NCBI GenBank assembly: GCA_002356515.1
Contig: AP017605.1
Coordinates: 496,001-560,000, forward strand
DNA from: Mesorhizobium loti
GTDB lineage: Bacteria; Pseudomonadota; Alphaproteobacteria; Rhizobiales; Rhizobiaceae
Direction of reading: 5' to 3'
Length of the DNA stretch: 64,000 nucleotides
In this document: piece after piece, positions 37,599 to 46,642 of the stretch
Numbering within the stretch: the stretch's first letter is position 1
Layout: each line of letters opens with the position of its first letter
The notes under the pieces: model-generated
Told to the model about the DNA's origin: nothing
Seen by the model: the letters and a program-made list of their open reading frames with translations, nothing else
The model's database searches: none
Program-made: the position numbers and the translations under genes

Positions 37599-38416
37599 AA
37601 GGTTCGCGTCAGTGCGTGCGCCGGATCGGCGAGGCCGTCGACAATGTCGTAATGATGCCGGTCGGGCTCGACCACGGCACTGGTGGTGGCGCCAAGGCCG
37701 GTCCAGATGTTGGCCAGCAACGCAGTCTGGCGCAGGAACTCCGAGCGCTCGCCACCGCCGACCCAGCAAGTGATGCGAACGCCGTCCATCGGCCGCAGCA
37801 GCGCCGGGCTTTCGGCCAGCGCCTCCAGTTCATCGATCGCCAGTGTCGCATTGTGCCCGGTGAACATAAGCGGACGCAGATCATGCAGGCCTGAAATCGA
37901 GACGACGTGGCGAATGCGCTTCGCCACATGGGTGGCCAAGGGCGTTGACGTGGTCACCATGCGGCTGGCGAGATGTCCGCCGGCCGAATGCCCGGTCAGC
38001 ATCAGCGGTCCCTCGACCATTGCCGCCGCCTTGTCGATCGCCGCGCCGATTTCGCGGACGATGCTGGCGATGCTTATGTCCGGGCACAGCGTGTAGGACG
38101 GCATCGCCACGGCAAAGCCGTTGCCGACCGCGCCCCTGGCCAGGTGCGACCAGTCGTTCTTGTCGGACTCCAGCCAATAACCACCATGGATGAACACGAC
38201 GAGCCCCTTGGGCGAAACCTCGGGAAGGAAAAGATCGAACCGATTGCGCGGTCGCTCGCCATAGGCAATGTCAATGCGAGCCCGGCCCTCAGCCAATAGC
38301 CCGTCCCGAAACGCTTGCGCCGGTTCGGTCCATGCGGCCGGCCAACGGTCGCTGCCGGCGATATTCGCACCATTGGCGTAGGCATTGTCCCAATCGGCAA
38401 TGCGGTGTTCGAGCAT
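37586..38416 (-). CDS. Arylformamidase-like alpha/beta hydrolase
   Basis: The ATG at 38416 is preceded by GGGAGGG. Motifs are oxyanion HGGYW (FIHGGYWLESDKNDW) and the nucleophile elbow GHSAGGH, with an Asp and a catalytic His (DRHHYDIV) near the end. HGGYW is the mark of kynurenine formamidase of the AFMID type, which hydrolyses N-formylkynurenine to kynurenine. The neighbouring tryptophan dioxygenase (40353) and kynureninase (41257) genes make this function likely. 276 aa. It is divergent from the acyl-CoA ligase gene and ends in a hairpin loop. Confidence 0.82.
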   Translation of the reverse strand: MLEHRIADWDNAYANGANIAGSDRWPAAWTEPAQAFRDGLLAEGRARIDIAYGERPRNRFDLFLPEVSPKGLVVFIHGGYWLESDKNDWSHLARGAVGNGFAVAMPSYTLCPDISIASIVREIGAAIDKAAAMVEGPLMLTGHSAGGHLASRMVTTSTPLATHVAKRIRHVVSISGLHDLRPLMFTGHNATLAIDELEALAESPALLRPMDGVRITCWVGGGERSEFLRQTALLANIWTGLGATTSAVVEPDRHHYDIVDGLADPAHALTRTLISE

Positions 38417-38730
38417 CGGCACCCTCCCCAAAGCGCATCCGTTTGGCGCTAGCAATGGCCGTCACCATGCCATGCGTCAATGCCTCGTGGCAAAAACATT
38501 TTAGGCTTGAAACAAATTTCGACTGGTGCGATCCTGCCTGACGAAACAGCCGACAATGGGAGGTCTGCTGTGCTGTCCAAACCTGCGGATGTTCACCCTT
38601 CAAGGTGGCATCGTCGAACAGGTGTAGCCAGCCGCACGAAGCCTCTCGCGAAAAGACGGGAACTTCATATCCACCACCTCGGACAGGTGCTTCGCGCATC
38701 TGACCAGGCAGCAGATGGGATGGCGGCGAG
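38417..38730. other. Divergent control region of the kynurenine genes
   Basis: 314 bases separate the arylformamidase-like gene from the CoA ligase gene. An imperfect 14-base dyad TTTTAGGCTTGAAA (38499-38512, 5 of 7 pairs) could be an operator for a MarR-type regulator, but no regulator is adjacent. No gene is supported in this stretch. Confidence 0.4.
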
Positions 38731-40356
38731 ATGCTTGGGCCTTCAGCGCATATCGACACGTTCACGCGCGATCATCTGCCCCCGCCGGATCAATGGCCGG
38801 ATTTCCTGCTCGACGGCTTCGACTATCCAGAACATCTCAACGCCGGCGTCGAATTGACCGACAGGCTGGTCGAGAAGGGGCTTGGCGATCATACCGCCCT
38901 GATCGGCAATGGCCGCCGCCGCACCTACAAGGAACTGTCCGACTGGACGAACAGGCTGGCGCACGCGCTGGTCGAGAATTACGGCGTCAAGCCGGGCAAT
39001 CGGGTGCTGATCCGCTCAGCCAACAACCCGGCAATGGTCGCCTGCTGGCTGGCAGCCACCAAGGTCGGCGCCGTGGTCGTCAACACCATGCCGATGCTGC
39101 GCGCCGGCGAGCTCACCAAGATCGTCGACAAGGCGGAAATAACCACCGCGCTTTGCGACACCAGGCTGATGGACGAGATGACCGCCTGTGCCAAGGACAG
39201 CGCGTTCCTCAAGCAGGTCATCGGCTTCGACGGCACTGCCAACCATGACGCCGAACTCGACCGCATCGCCCTCGACAAGCCAGTCACCTTCAGCGCCGTC
39301 AACACCGGCCGCGACGACGTCGCGCTGCTCGGCTTCACCTCGGGCACGACGGGCGTGCCGAAGGCAACGATGCATTTCCACCGTGACCTGCTGATCATCG
39401 CCGACGCCTATGCCCGCGAGATCCTCCAGGTCACTCCGGACGATATCTTCGTCGGCTCGCCGCCGCTCGCCTTCACCTTCGGCCTTGGCGGGCTCGCCAT
39501 CTTTCCCCTGCGCTTTGGTGCTGCGGCGACACTGCTGGAACAGGCGACGCCGCCCAACATGATCCACATCATCGAAACCTACAAAGCGACGATTTCCTTC
39601 ACCGCGCCGACGGCCTACCGCGCCATGCTGAAGGCCATGGATGAAGGTGCCGATTTGTCGTCGCTGCGCGTCGCGGTTTCGGCCGGCGAGACCTTGCCGG
39701 CTCCGGTCTTCGAAGAGTGGACGCAGAAGACCGGCAAGCCGATCCTCGACGGCATCGGCGCCACGGAAATGCTGCACATCTTCATCTCCAACCGTTTTGA
39801 CGACAGGAAGCCGGCATCGACCGGCAAGCCCGTCGGCGGCTACGAAGCGCGCATCGTCGACGACGCGATGCGTGAGGTGCCGCGCGGCGAGACCGGGCGG
39901 CTGGCGGTGCGTGGCCCAACCGGCTGCCGCTACATGGCCGATGAAAGGCAGAAAGAGTATGTGCGCGACGGCTGGAACCTCACCGGCGACACTTTTACCC
40001 AGGACGAGGACGGTTTCTTCCACTTCGCCGCGCGTTCCGACGATATGATCGTCAGCGCCGGCTACAACATTGCCGGGCCAGAGGTCGAGGCGGCCCTGCT
40101 GTCGCATCCCGATGTCGCCGAATGCGCTGTCATCGGCGCCGAGGATGGCGAACGCGGCCAGATCGTCGAGGCGCATGTCGTGCTGGTGCAAGGCGTGGCG
40201 CCCGATGCGTTGACCGTCAAGCGCCTGCAGGACCACGTCAAGGCAACGATCGCGCCCTACAAATATCCGCGATCGGTCAAATTCATCGCCGCGCTGCCCA
40301 AGACCCAGACCGGCAAGATCCAGCGATTCCGGCTGCGCACGGAGAAAATCCATTGA
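38731..40356 (+). CDS. 2-aminobenzoate-CoA ligase-like AMP-dependent synthetase (541 aa)
   Basis: An ANL-superfamily enzyme: P-loop-like [63 protein letters not shown] and the C-terminal Lys region GKIQRFRL. The sequence style is that of 2-aminobenzoate/benzoate-CoA ligases. Kynureninase makes anthranilate (2-aminobenzoate), so activation to anthraniloyl-CoA for ring breakdown fits the locus. Its stop overlaps the TTG start of the TDO gene, so the two are coupled. Confidence 0.82.
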   Translation: MLGPSAHIDTFTRDHLPPPDQWPDFLLDGFDYPEHLNAGVELTDRLVEKGLGDHTALIGNGRRRTYKELSDWTNRLAHALVENYGVKPGNRVLIRSANNPAMVACWLAATKVGAVVVNTMPMLRAGELTKIVDKAEITTALCDTRLMDEMTACAKDSAFLKQVIGFDGTANHDAELDRIALDKPVTFSAVNTGRDDVALLGFTSGTTGVPKATMHFHRDLLIIADAYAREILQVTPDDIFVGSPPLAFTFGLGGLAIFPLRFGAAATLLEQATPPNMIHIIETYKATISFTAPTAYRAMLKAMDEGADLSSLRVAVSAGETLPAPVFEEWTQKTGKPILDGIGATEMLHIFISNRFDDRKPASTGKPVGGYEARIVDDAMREVPRGETGRLAVRGPTGCRYMADERQKEYVRDGWNLTGDTFTQDEDGFFHFAARSDDMIVSAGYNIAGPEVEAALLSHPDVAECAVIGAEDGERGQIVEAHVVLVQGVAPDALTVKRLQDHVKATIAPYKYPRSVKFIAALPKTQTGKIQRFRLRTEKIH

Positions 40357-41189
40357 GCGAACCCTACGATCCGGCGACTGAAGGCGCGCAGATGTCGTTC
40401 AAGGAACGCATGTCCTACAGCGACTATCTGCACCTGGAAAAAGTGCTCGACGCACAGACGCCGCTGTCGTCGGCGCATGACGAGATGCTGTTCATCATCC
40501 AGCACCAGACCTCGGAACTCTGGATGAAGCTCGCTTTGCACGAAATCGGTGCCGCGATCCGCTCGATTCGCGCTGACCGGCTGGAGCCGAGCTTCAAGAT
40601 GCTGTCGCGTGTCGCCCGCATTTTCGAGCAGCTCAACAATGCCTGGGACGTGCTGCGCACGATGACGCCAAGCGAGTACACCGAGTTCCGCGACGCGCTC
40701 GGCCAGTCCTCTGGCTTCCAGTCCTGGCAATACCGCGCCATCGAATTCATGGGCGGCAACCGCAATTTGGCGATGCTCGGCCCCCACAAGCACCGGCCGG
40801 ACCTCAGCAGCAAGCTGGAGGCGATCCTAGCCGAGCCGTCGCTCTATGATGAAGCGCTGCTGCTTCTGGCGCGCAACGGGTTCGACATCGGCGCGGACGC
40901 CAGGCGCAGGGACTGGCGCGAGACGCGCGGCGAAAACGAAGAAGTCCTGGTCGCCTGGCAGACCGTCTACCGCGACCCGCAGCGCTACTGGATGTTCTAT
41001 GAACTGGCGGAGAAGCTGGTCGATTTCGAGGACTATTTCCGCCGCTGGCGCTTCAACCATGTCACCACGGTCGAGCGCATCATCGGCCTGAAGCGCGGCA
41101 CCGGCGGCACATCAGGCGCTTCCTATTTGAAGAAGATGCTCGAGGTCGTGCTGTTTCCCGAACTGTGGACGGTCCGCACCCGGCTTTGA
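40353..41189 (+). CDS. kynA: Tryptophan 2,3-dioxygenase
   Basis: A haem enzyme opening the indole ring of tryptophan to N-formylkynurenine. Motifs are [35 protein letters not shown] and [25 protein letters not shown]. The TTG at 40353 is the preferred start because GGAG lies 8 bases before it and it overlaps the ligase stop. The ATG at 40392 is an alternative, 13 codons later. 278 aa with the TTG start, the normal size. Confidence 0.93.
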   Translation: MSEPYDPATEGAQMSFKERMSYSDYLHLEKVLDAQTPLSSAHDEMLFIIQHQTSELWMKLALHEIGAAIRSIRADRLEPSFKMLSRVARIFEQLNNAWDVLRTMTPSEYTEFRDALGQSSGFQSWQYRAIEFMGGNRNLAMLGPHKHRPDLSSKLEAILAEPSLYDEALLLLARNGFDIGADARRRDWRETRGENEEVLVAWQTVYRDPQRYWMFYELAEKLVDFEDYFRRWRFNHVTTVERIIGLKRGTGGTSGASYLKKMLEVVLFPELWTVRTRL

Positions 41190-41200
41190 CTTTTTGCTTT

Positions 41201-41250
41201 GGCGCAATTCCGGACGGAAAACCGCTTCACACTTTTCCTGAAATTGCGCC
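41201..41250. repeat. Intergenic hairpin between kynA and kynU
   Basis: GGCGCAATT (41201-41209) pairs with AATTGCGCC (41242-41250). The inner bases hold GGACGGAAAACCGCTTCACACTTTTCC-like sequence, which I recall as a common rhizobial intergenic repeat. It lies between convergent genes and may end both transcripts. Confidence 0.6.
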
Positions 41251-41256
41251 GACGTC

Positions 41257-42504
41257 TCAAGTAACCGCGGTCTTGACCGCGAAGCGCGCCTCCTGCCAGG
41301 CGCCGGTGCGCAGGATGTCTTCAAGCACCTCAACCGCCTGCCAGACGTCCTTGTAGCCGACATAGAGCGGCGTGAAGCCGAAGCGGATGGTCGACGGTGC
41401 GCGGAAATCGCCGATCACGCCGCGCTCGATCAGGGCCCGCATCACCTGGTAGCCATGTGGGTGGAGGAACGACACCTGGCTGCCGCGCGCATTGCCGTCG
41501 CGCGGACCTTCGAGTTCGAGGCCGTAGGCGCCACATCTGGCTTCGACGAGCTGGATGAACAGGTCGGTGAGTGCGATGCTCTTCTTGCGCACCGCCGCCA
41601 TGTCGACATCGTCCCAGATATCCAGAGCCCCTTTCAGCGCCCGCATCGACAGCACCGGCTGCGTGCCGCACAGGAACCGGCGGATGCCGCTGCCGGCCGT
41701 GTAGCTTTGCTCGAAAGCGAAGGGTCGCGCATGGCCCCACCATCCGCTCAGCGGCTGGTGGACATCGTCGTGATGGCGTTTCGCGGCATAGATGAAGGCC
41801 GGCGCACCCGGACCGCCATTGAGATATTTGTAGGTGCAGCCAATGGCGAAATCGGCATTCGCGGCATCGAGCTCGACCGGCAGCGCGCCAGCCGTATGGC
41901 AGAGGTCCCAGACGATCAGCGCGCCGACCTGATGGGCCTTGCATGTCAGGGCGGCCATGTCGCGCAATTGTCCGGTTTTGTAATTGACGTGGTTGACCAG
42001 GATGACCGCGACGCGCTCGTCGATCAGCTCCTCAATGGTTGGCGCGTCGACGCCTTCGAGCCGCAGCACCGTGCCCGGCCGCGTCGAGGCCACGCCTTCG
42101 GCCATGTAGAGATCGGTTGGGAAACTGTCGCCCTCGGCGACGATGACCGAGCGGTTCGGCTGCATGCCGAGGGCGGCATGCAGCACCTTGTAGATGTTGA
42201 TCGAGGTCGTGTCGCAGACCACCGTCTGGCCGGAAGCGGCGCCGATCAGACGTCCCAGCTGATCGCCGAGCGTGACCGGCATGTCGAACCAGCCGGCGGT
42301 GTTCCAGGCACGGATAAGGTCCTGCGCCCATTCCTGCGTCGCGGCCTTCTGCAACTCGTTGAAGACGGCGGGCGCGGCGGCGCCCAGCGAATTGCCGTCG
42401 AGGTAGATCACACCTTCCGGCAGAATAAAGCGGTCGCGCATGGCACGCAGCGGGTCCGCCGCATCCATGGCTTCGACTGCGGCGAGATCGATCGTTGCAC
42501 GCAT
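41257..42504 (-). CDS. kynU: Kynureninase
   Basis: A PLP enzyme that splits kynurenine to anthranilate and alanine. The PLP-Lys lies in FAIGCTYKYLNGGPGAPAF; also DGNSLGAAAPAV and WDLCHTAGALPVELDA are seen. The start at 42504 (MRATIDL) is chosen; the ATG at 42516 is possible. It lies 19 bases after the permease stop, so it is the last gene of an ABC-importer operon. 415 aa is normal. Confidence 0.93.
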   Translation of the reverse strand: MRATIDLAAVEAMDAADPLRAMRDRFILPEGVIYLDGNSLGAAAPAVFNELQKAATQEWAQDLIRAWNTAGWFDMPVTLGDQLGRLIGAASGQTVVCDTTSINIYKVLHAALGMQPNRSVIVAEGDSFPTDLYMAEGVASTRPGTVLRLEGVDAPTIEELIDERVAVILVNHVNYKTGQLRDMAALTCKAHQVGALIVWDLCHTAGALPVELDAANADFAIGCTYKYLNGGPGAPAFIYAAKRHHDDVHQPLSGWWGHARPFAFEQSYTAGSGIRRFLCGTQPVLSMRALKGALDIWDDVDMAAVRKKSIALTDLFIQLVEARCGAYGLELEGPRDGNARGSQVSFLHPHGYQVMRALIERGVIGDFRAPSTIRFGFTPLYVGYKDVWQAVEVLEDILRTGAWQEARFAVKTAVT

Positions 42505-42523
42505 GATTTGTGACATTCCCTGG

Positions 42524-43447
42524 TTATTCACGGATCGCTTCGCGCGCGGGCGCGGGTCCCCGGCTGCGCTTGAGGCTGGGCAGAGCAAGCATGGCCAGCA
42601 CGAACAGGCCCGTGGCGAGCTTCAGGTCGGGAGGCGGCATGCCGGCGGCAAGGCAGAACGACACCAGCTGGTAGTAGATGATCGCGCCGGCAAAGGGCGC
42701 CAGCAGTTGACGCCAGACCGTCTGCTTGCCGACGACCGCCTCGCCGATCATCAGCGCGGCCAGGCCGTTGATGAGGATACCTAGCCCCATATTGACGTCG
42801 GCAAATCCCTGCGACTGCACCATCAGCGCGCCGCTCGAGGCTGAAAACGCGCTCGCCAGCCCGACGCCGCCAATGGTCGCTGCCCAGACATTGATGCCTT
42901 GCGCCTCGGCCATGTCGGGATTGGCGCCGACGGCGCGCACGGCGGTCCCCTTCTCGGTTCTGAAGAACATGTAGAGCGCGCCGAAGACGACGAGCGCGAG
43001 AAGGCCGGCGACAACGATCTTGCTGGCGGGGAAACCTGGCCGCGCGAATGGCACCCAGTCAAACACCATTGGCGAGCCGAAAACGGAGAGGTTGGACTTG
43101 CCCATGATGCGAAGGTTGATGCTGTAGAGCATCGTCATCATCAGGATGCCCGCGAGCAGCGTGTGGATGCGAAAGCGCAGATGGATGAAGGCGGTGCAGC
43201 AGCCGGCCGCGAAGCCCGCCACGAATGCGACCACGATGCAGGTCAGCGGCGATACGCCGGCAGCCAGCAGCACGCCGCAGACGCAGCCGCCCAGTGGAAA
43301 GGCGCCCTCGCTGGTGAGATCGGGAAAATTCAGCATGCGAAACGGGATCATGATGCCGAGCACGACAAAGGCCAGGATCAAGCTTTGCGCCAGGGTGACC
43401 GGCATGATCGCGACGAAGCTGGTGAGAACCTCCTGAATAAAACCCAT
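42524..43447 (-). CDS. ABC transporter permease, branched-chain/TrpY type (307 aa)
   Basis: About eight helices, with BPD_transp_2-type sequence: FPLGGCVCGVLLAAGVSPLTCIVVAFVAGFAAG and the cytoplasmic RAVGANPDMAEAQGINVW, which is the EAA-like loop of this class. The partner ATPase starts at 44232 and the binding protein at 45277. Together they match the ABC_sub_bind/TrpXYZ type importers. Because kynU follows on the same transcript, tryptophan, kynurenine or anthranilate is the likely cargo (inference). Confidence 0.85.
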   Translation of the reverse strand: MGFIQEVLTSFVAIMPVTLAQSLILAFVVLGIMIPFRMLNFPDLTSEGAFPLGGCVCGVLLAAGVSPLTCIVVAFVAGFAAGCCTAFIHLRFRIHTLLAGILMMTMLYSINLRIMGKSNLSVFGSPMVFDWVPFARPGFPASKIVVAGLLALVVFGALYMFFRTEKGTAVRAVGANPDMAEAQGINVWAATIGGVGLASAFSASSGALMVQSQGFADVNMGLGILINGLAALMIGEAVVGKQTVWRQLLAPFAGAIIYYQLVSFCLAAGMPPPDLKLATGLFVLAMLALPSLKRSRGPAPAREAIRE

Positions 43448-43452
43448 GATGA

Positions 43453-44232
43453 TCAGCTCGCCAGCAACATGCGGTCGGTCTTGACGGAAAAATGGCCAAT
43501 CAGGTCGATCACCGTGACCCTGGCCTTCTCCTCGCCGGTAACTTCCAGCAGGACCCGACCTGCGTCGAGCATGATCACCCGGCTGCCATAGTCGACGGCG
43601 TGCTGCATGTTGTGGGTCACCATCAGCGTGGTCAGCTTCAGCGCGTTGACGGCGCGCACCGTCGCCTGCATGACGATCTCGGCCGTGCGCGGATCGAGCG
43701 CTGCGGTATGCTCGTCGAGCAGCAGCAGGTCCGGCGATCCGCCGACCGCCATGATCAGTGACAGCGACTGACGCTGCCCGCCCGAAAGCAGGTCGACGCG
43801 GGTGTCGAGACGATTTTCAAGGCCAAGGCCCAATATCGACAGGCGCTCCTTGTAGGACGCAAGCCGCGTGGCGTTCAGCCCTTGTCGCAGCGTGCGTTTC
43901 TGGCTGCGCAGATCGGCCAGCAGCATGTTCTCCGCCACGGTCATGCTGGCGGCGGTGCCGCGCATCGGATCCTGGAAGACACGCGCCAGTCTTGTGGCGC
44001 GCTTGTACACCGGCATAGCTGTCACATCGGCGCCGTTGATCAGGATCTTGCCGGTATCCAGGACAAGGGCTCCGGAAATGGCGTTGAGCATGCTGCTCTT
44101 GCCGGCGCCGTTGGAGCCGATGACGATGCCGAACTCACCTGTGGCCAGTGACAGGCTGAGGCCGTCCAGCGCGACCTTCTCGTCGGCCTGGCCCTTGTAG
44201 AATACTTTGCGCGCGGATCGGATATCGAGCAT
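43453..44232 (-). CDS. ABC transporter ATPase (259 aa)
   Basis: A complete ATPase: Walker A GSNGAGKSS, signature LSGGQRQSLSLIMA, Walker B LLLLDEHTAALD, His switch THNM. It resembles the ATPases paired with ABC_sub_bind proteins. It lies 5 bases before the permease gene start and 58 bases after the binding-protein stop, so all three form one transcript with kynU. Confidence 0.92.
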   Translation of the reverse strand: MLDIRSARKVFYKGQADEKVALDGLSLSLATGEFGIVIGSNGAGKSSMLNAISGALVLDTGKILINGADVTAMPVYKRATRLARVFQDPMRGTAASMTVAENMLLADLRSQKRTLRQGLNATRLASYKERLSILGLGLENRLDTRVDLLSGGQRQSLSLIMAVGGSPDLLLLDEHTAALDPRTAEIVMQATVRAVNALKLTTLMVTHNMQHAVDYGSRVIMLDAGRVLLEVTGEEKARVTVIDLIGHFSVKTDRMLLAS

Positions 44233-44290
44233 CGTTCCTCCCTGGCATGAACGGTGACGGCGCCAACGCCGTCACCCCCGCAGCCCGATA

Positions 44291-45277
44291 TCAGTCGACG
44301 ATGCAGCCGCAATCGGCCAACGAAGCCGGTATCTCGATGCCGAACGCGGCCATCGCCTTGCGGGAAATCGTTGCCATGTGGTCCTTGTAGGCCGGGCGCG
44401 ACGGCGCGATCGTCTTGGGATCCTTGCCCTTGAGGATCTCGGCGGCGATGTTGCCGGCGTTAATGCCGACCTGCGTGTAATTGACCGCGAAGCTCGCCGG
44501 TACGGTGCCGTTGCGGACCGCGCTGTCATCGGAGTTAACGACGGGGATGCCGGCCTGGCGGGCAGCCGCGGAAACTGCGGCGATCGCCGGCTGGATCAGG
44601 TTCGAAGCCGGGCCGTAGATTACGTCGACCTTGCCGGCGAGCGAGGCGATACGTTGCTGGATGTCATTGACGTTGTCGACACCGACTTCCACTACTTCGA
44701 AGCCGGCCGCCGGTGCCGCCGCCTTGATCTTTTCGACCAAGGCAACGTCATTGGCCTCGCCTGGATTGTAAGGCACGCCAAAGCGCTTGGCGTTTGGCAG
44801 CAGCTTCTTGGTGAAGGCCATCACCGCGGCGACATCCTGCAGATCGCTGGCGCCGGTCATGCCATCGTCGCCGGCGTCCCATGACGGCACCAGCTTGGCC
44901 GCCACCGGGTCGGTGACCGCGGCAAAGACGATCGGAATGCCGGAGCCCGCGAGCGCCTTCTTGGCGATCTGCGAGACCGGCGTGGTGATGGTGTAGATCA
45001 GCTTGGGCTGCTCGGCCTGCAGCTTGGCGATCATCTGCGGCACCAGCGATGCGTCGAAATTGGTATGGCTTTCCGTGTAGACGACGTCCTTGCCCTCGAC
45101 AAAGCCATTGTCCGTCAGTGCCTTCTTGAAGCCGGCTATGGCAGCGTTGAGCTGCGGATGCTCGCCGAAATTGGCGATGCCGATGCGGATCTGATCGGCT
45201 GCGGCGCTCCCGGCGCTGAGCATCAATGCGCCTGCCAGGGCCAATCCCGACAGCCAAGCGGATTTCGACTTCAACAT
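44291..45277 (-). CDS. ABC transporter substrate-binding protein, ABC_sub_bind/TrpX-like
   Basis: The start at 45277 gives good spacing to GGGAGG; ATG 45280 is too close. The signal peptide (SGLALAGALMLSAGSAAA) precedes the periplasmic fold: IRIGIANFGEHPQLNAAIAGFKKALTDNG, LIYTITTPVSQIAKKA, VDVIYGPASNLIQPA. The family includes streptococcal TrpX, which binds tryptophan or indole compounds. 328 aa. A GntR gene is divergent from it. Confidence 0.88.
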   Translation of the reverse strand: MLKSKSAWLSGLALAGALMLSAGSAAADQIRIGIANFGEHPQLNAAIAGFKKALTDNGFVEGKDVVYTESHTNFDASLVPQMIAKLQAEQPKLIYTITTPVSQIAKKALAGSGIPIVFAAVTDPVAAKLVPSWDAGDDGMTGASDLQDVAAVMAFTKKLLPNAKRFGVPYNPGEANDVALVEKIKAAAPAAGFEVVEVGVDNVNDIQQRIASLAGKVDVIYGPASNLIQPAIAAVSAAARQAGIPVVNSDDSAVRNGTVPASFAVNYTQVGINAGNIAAEILKGKDPKTIAPSRPAYKDHMATISRKAMAAFGIEIPASLADCGCIVD

Positions 45278-45359
45278 CATTTCCTCCCAGATTTGATCAG
45301 CGCCGCTCACAGGGCGGCAACTGCGGCGATCATGGTCAGTCCCTCGCCGCCTGTCAAAC

Positions 45360-45400
45360 ATTATATATAATTCTTGCCATACCTCCACATCATATATAAT
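45360..45400. promoter_or_regulatory. Two ATTATATATAAT-type operators for the GntR regulator
   Basis: ATTATATATAAT (45360-45371) is a perfect 12-bp palindrome. ATCATATATAAT (45389-45400) is a one-mismatch copy whose centre lies 29 bases away. Both lie in the 153-base divergent space between the ABC binding protein and GntR starts. Confidence 0.6.
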
Positions 45401-45430
45401 TTTGGCAAGCCCGATGATGTACGGATCGCG

Positions 45431-46204
45431 ATGCAGGATCAGAACAACTCCACTAAGACCGAAGCGGCCTATCAGCTGCTGCGGCGCGATATCCTGACCA
45501 CCCGCCTGATGCCGGGCGCGCCGCTCAAGCTGAGCGCGCTGCGCACCATGTACGGGGTCGGCTGGACGCCGCTGCGGGAAGCCTTGTCCCGACTTGAAGC
45601 CGAGCGCCTGGTCACCGCCATCAGCAATCGCGGCTTTGCCGTCGCTCCCGTGTCGCGCGCCGAGCTCGAGGATCTGGCGCGCGCAAGGATGGTTGTCGAA
45701 ATGCCGCTGTTCCTGGAATCGATCGCGAATGGCGGCAGAGAATGGGAGGACGCGGTCGTCACCGCCCATTACCGGCTCTCGCGCTGCAAAACCGCGGTCG
45801 ACGACCCTTCCGATGCGGCCGTCGACAAATGGGACGAGAGCCATGAGGCCTTCCATGCGGCGCTGCTGAGCGCGGCAACATCCAACTGGCTTTTGCGCTT
45901 CCGCTCGACAATCGCCGATCAGTTGCGGCGGCATCATCGGTTTCTCGGCCTGGCGCCGACATTGCGGGCGGCGGCCGGCCTCAAGGATGGCTATGGCGAG
46001 GCAATGGACGCCTTGCGCGAGGCGATCGCAATCGAGCATCACACCGAGATCATGGAAGCGGCGCTCGATCGCGACGTGGAGCGGGCAAAGGCACTGATGA
46101 CGGCGCATATCGGCTACACGCTGCACGTCTATGTGCACAGCGAAGACAATTGTGCCAATCCCTACACCGTACGCGCCGGCAGTCTGAAAGCGGTTTCCGG
46201 ATGA
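45431..46204 (+). CDS. GntR-family transcriptional regulator with FCD domain
   Basis: The ATG at 45431 is preceded by a weak GGAT; the frame extends upstream through the operators without a start that makes sense. The winged HTH holds LKLSALRTMYGVGWTPLREALSRLEAERLV; the C-terminal FCD domain (residues 90-240) binds a ligand and has histidines (ESHEAFHAALL) for metal. It is divergent from the importer-kynU operon and likely represses it in the absence of an indole or kynurenine effector (inference). 257 aa. Confidence 0.88.
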   Translation: MQDQNNSTKTEAAYQLLRRDILTTRLMPGAPLKLSALRTMYGVGWTPLREALSRLEAERLVTAISNRGFAVAPVSRAELEDLARARMVVEMPLFLESIANGGREWEDAVVTAHYRLSRCKTAVDDPSDAAVDKWDESHEAFHAALLSAATSNWLLRFRSTIADQLRRHHRFLGLAPTLRAAAGLKDGYGEAMDALREAIAIEHHTEIMEAALDRDVERAKALMTAHIGYTLHVYVHSEDNCANPYTVRAGSLKAVSG

Positions 46205-46290
46205 CCTTGCCGCGGCGCGTTATCTCCGGCGGCAATATCGATGCCGGCGCCTATGCGCAGGTTCTGGCCGGAGCGATGCCGGGAGCCTGA
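46201..46290 (+). pseudogene. Remnant resembling the C-terminus of a threonine/serine dehydratase
   Basis: A 29-codon frame overlaps the GntR stop (ATGA) and ends at TGA 46288-46290. It reads RRVISGGNIDAGAYAQVLAG. The SGGNID core matches the end of PLP threonine/serine ammonia-lyases. The rest of the gene is absent, so a deletion seems to have fused the last codons onto the GntR gene. Expression is possible but catalysis is not. Confidence 0.6.
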
Positions 46291-46556
46291 ACGCGTTCTA
46301 TCCCCGCATAGCCAGCGATTGTTGACGTTTTGATTTCGTTTCGTTCCGCCGAAAATGGATCCGTTCGCCATACAATCCACCCTGAGAATGCCTTTCAAAC
46401 GCCTGATGCCAAACAGGATAAGAGGATAGGCCACAGGCTATTAACCATAATGATTTCAATGCACGTGCCGACGGTGGCGGTGGTCGGTTGACGCCTGCCA
46501 CCTGGAGCGAAAATTTCTGAGGCCTTAACAAATTCACTAAACTTTAAACAGTTGCA
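46291..46556. other. Upstream region of lexA
   Basis: The 352-base space before lexA holds no gene. Its first part still looks GC-rich, and the part after 46440 is AT-rich as expected of a promoter. The SOS box lies at its far end (46557-46571). Confidence 0.4.
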
Positions 46557-46571
46557 GAACACAACTGGAAC
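46557..46571 (+). promoter_or_regulatory. LexA (SOS) box upstream of lexA
   Basis: GAAC-N7-GAAC (46557-46571), the alphaproteobacterial SOS box, 71 bases before the lexA start. A near copy GTTC-N7-GTTT lies at 46583-46597. Autorepression of lexA is expected. Confidence 0.85.
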
Positions 46572-46642
46572 AGATAGGGTTTGTTCTGGGTTTGTTTTTC
46601 GATTCTGGTTCACACCCTTCGTTCAATGCCTTGGGGGCCGCC

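Noticed and set aside
38289..38765. Minus-strand 158-codon frame between the arylformamidase-like and ligase genes
   Set aside because: Overlaps the 5' part of the arylformamidase-like gene in another frame and has no domain; the space is better explained as a control region.
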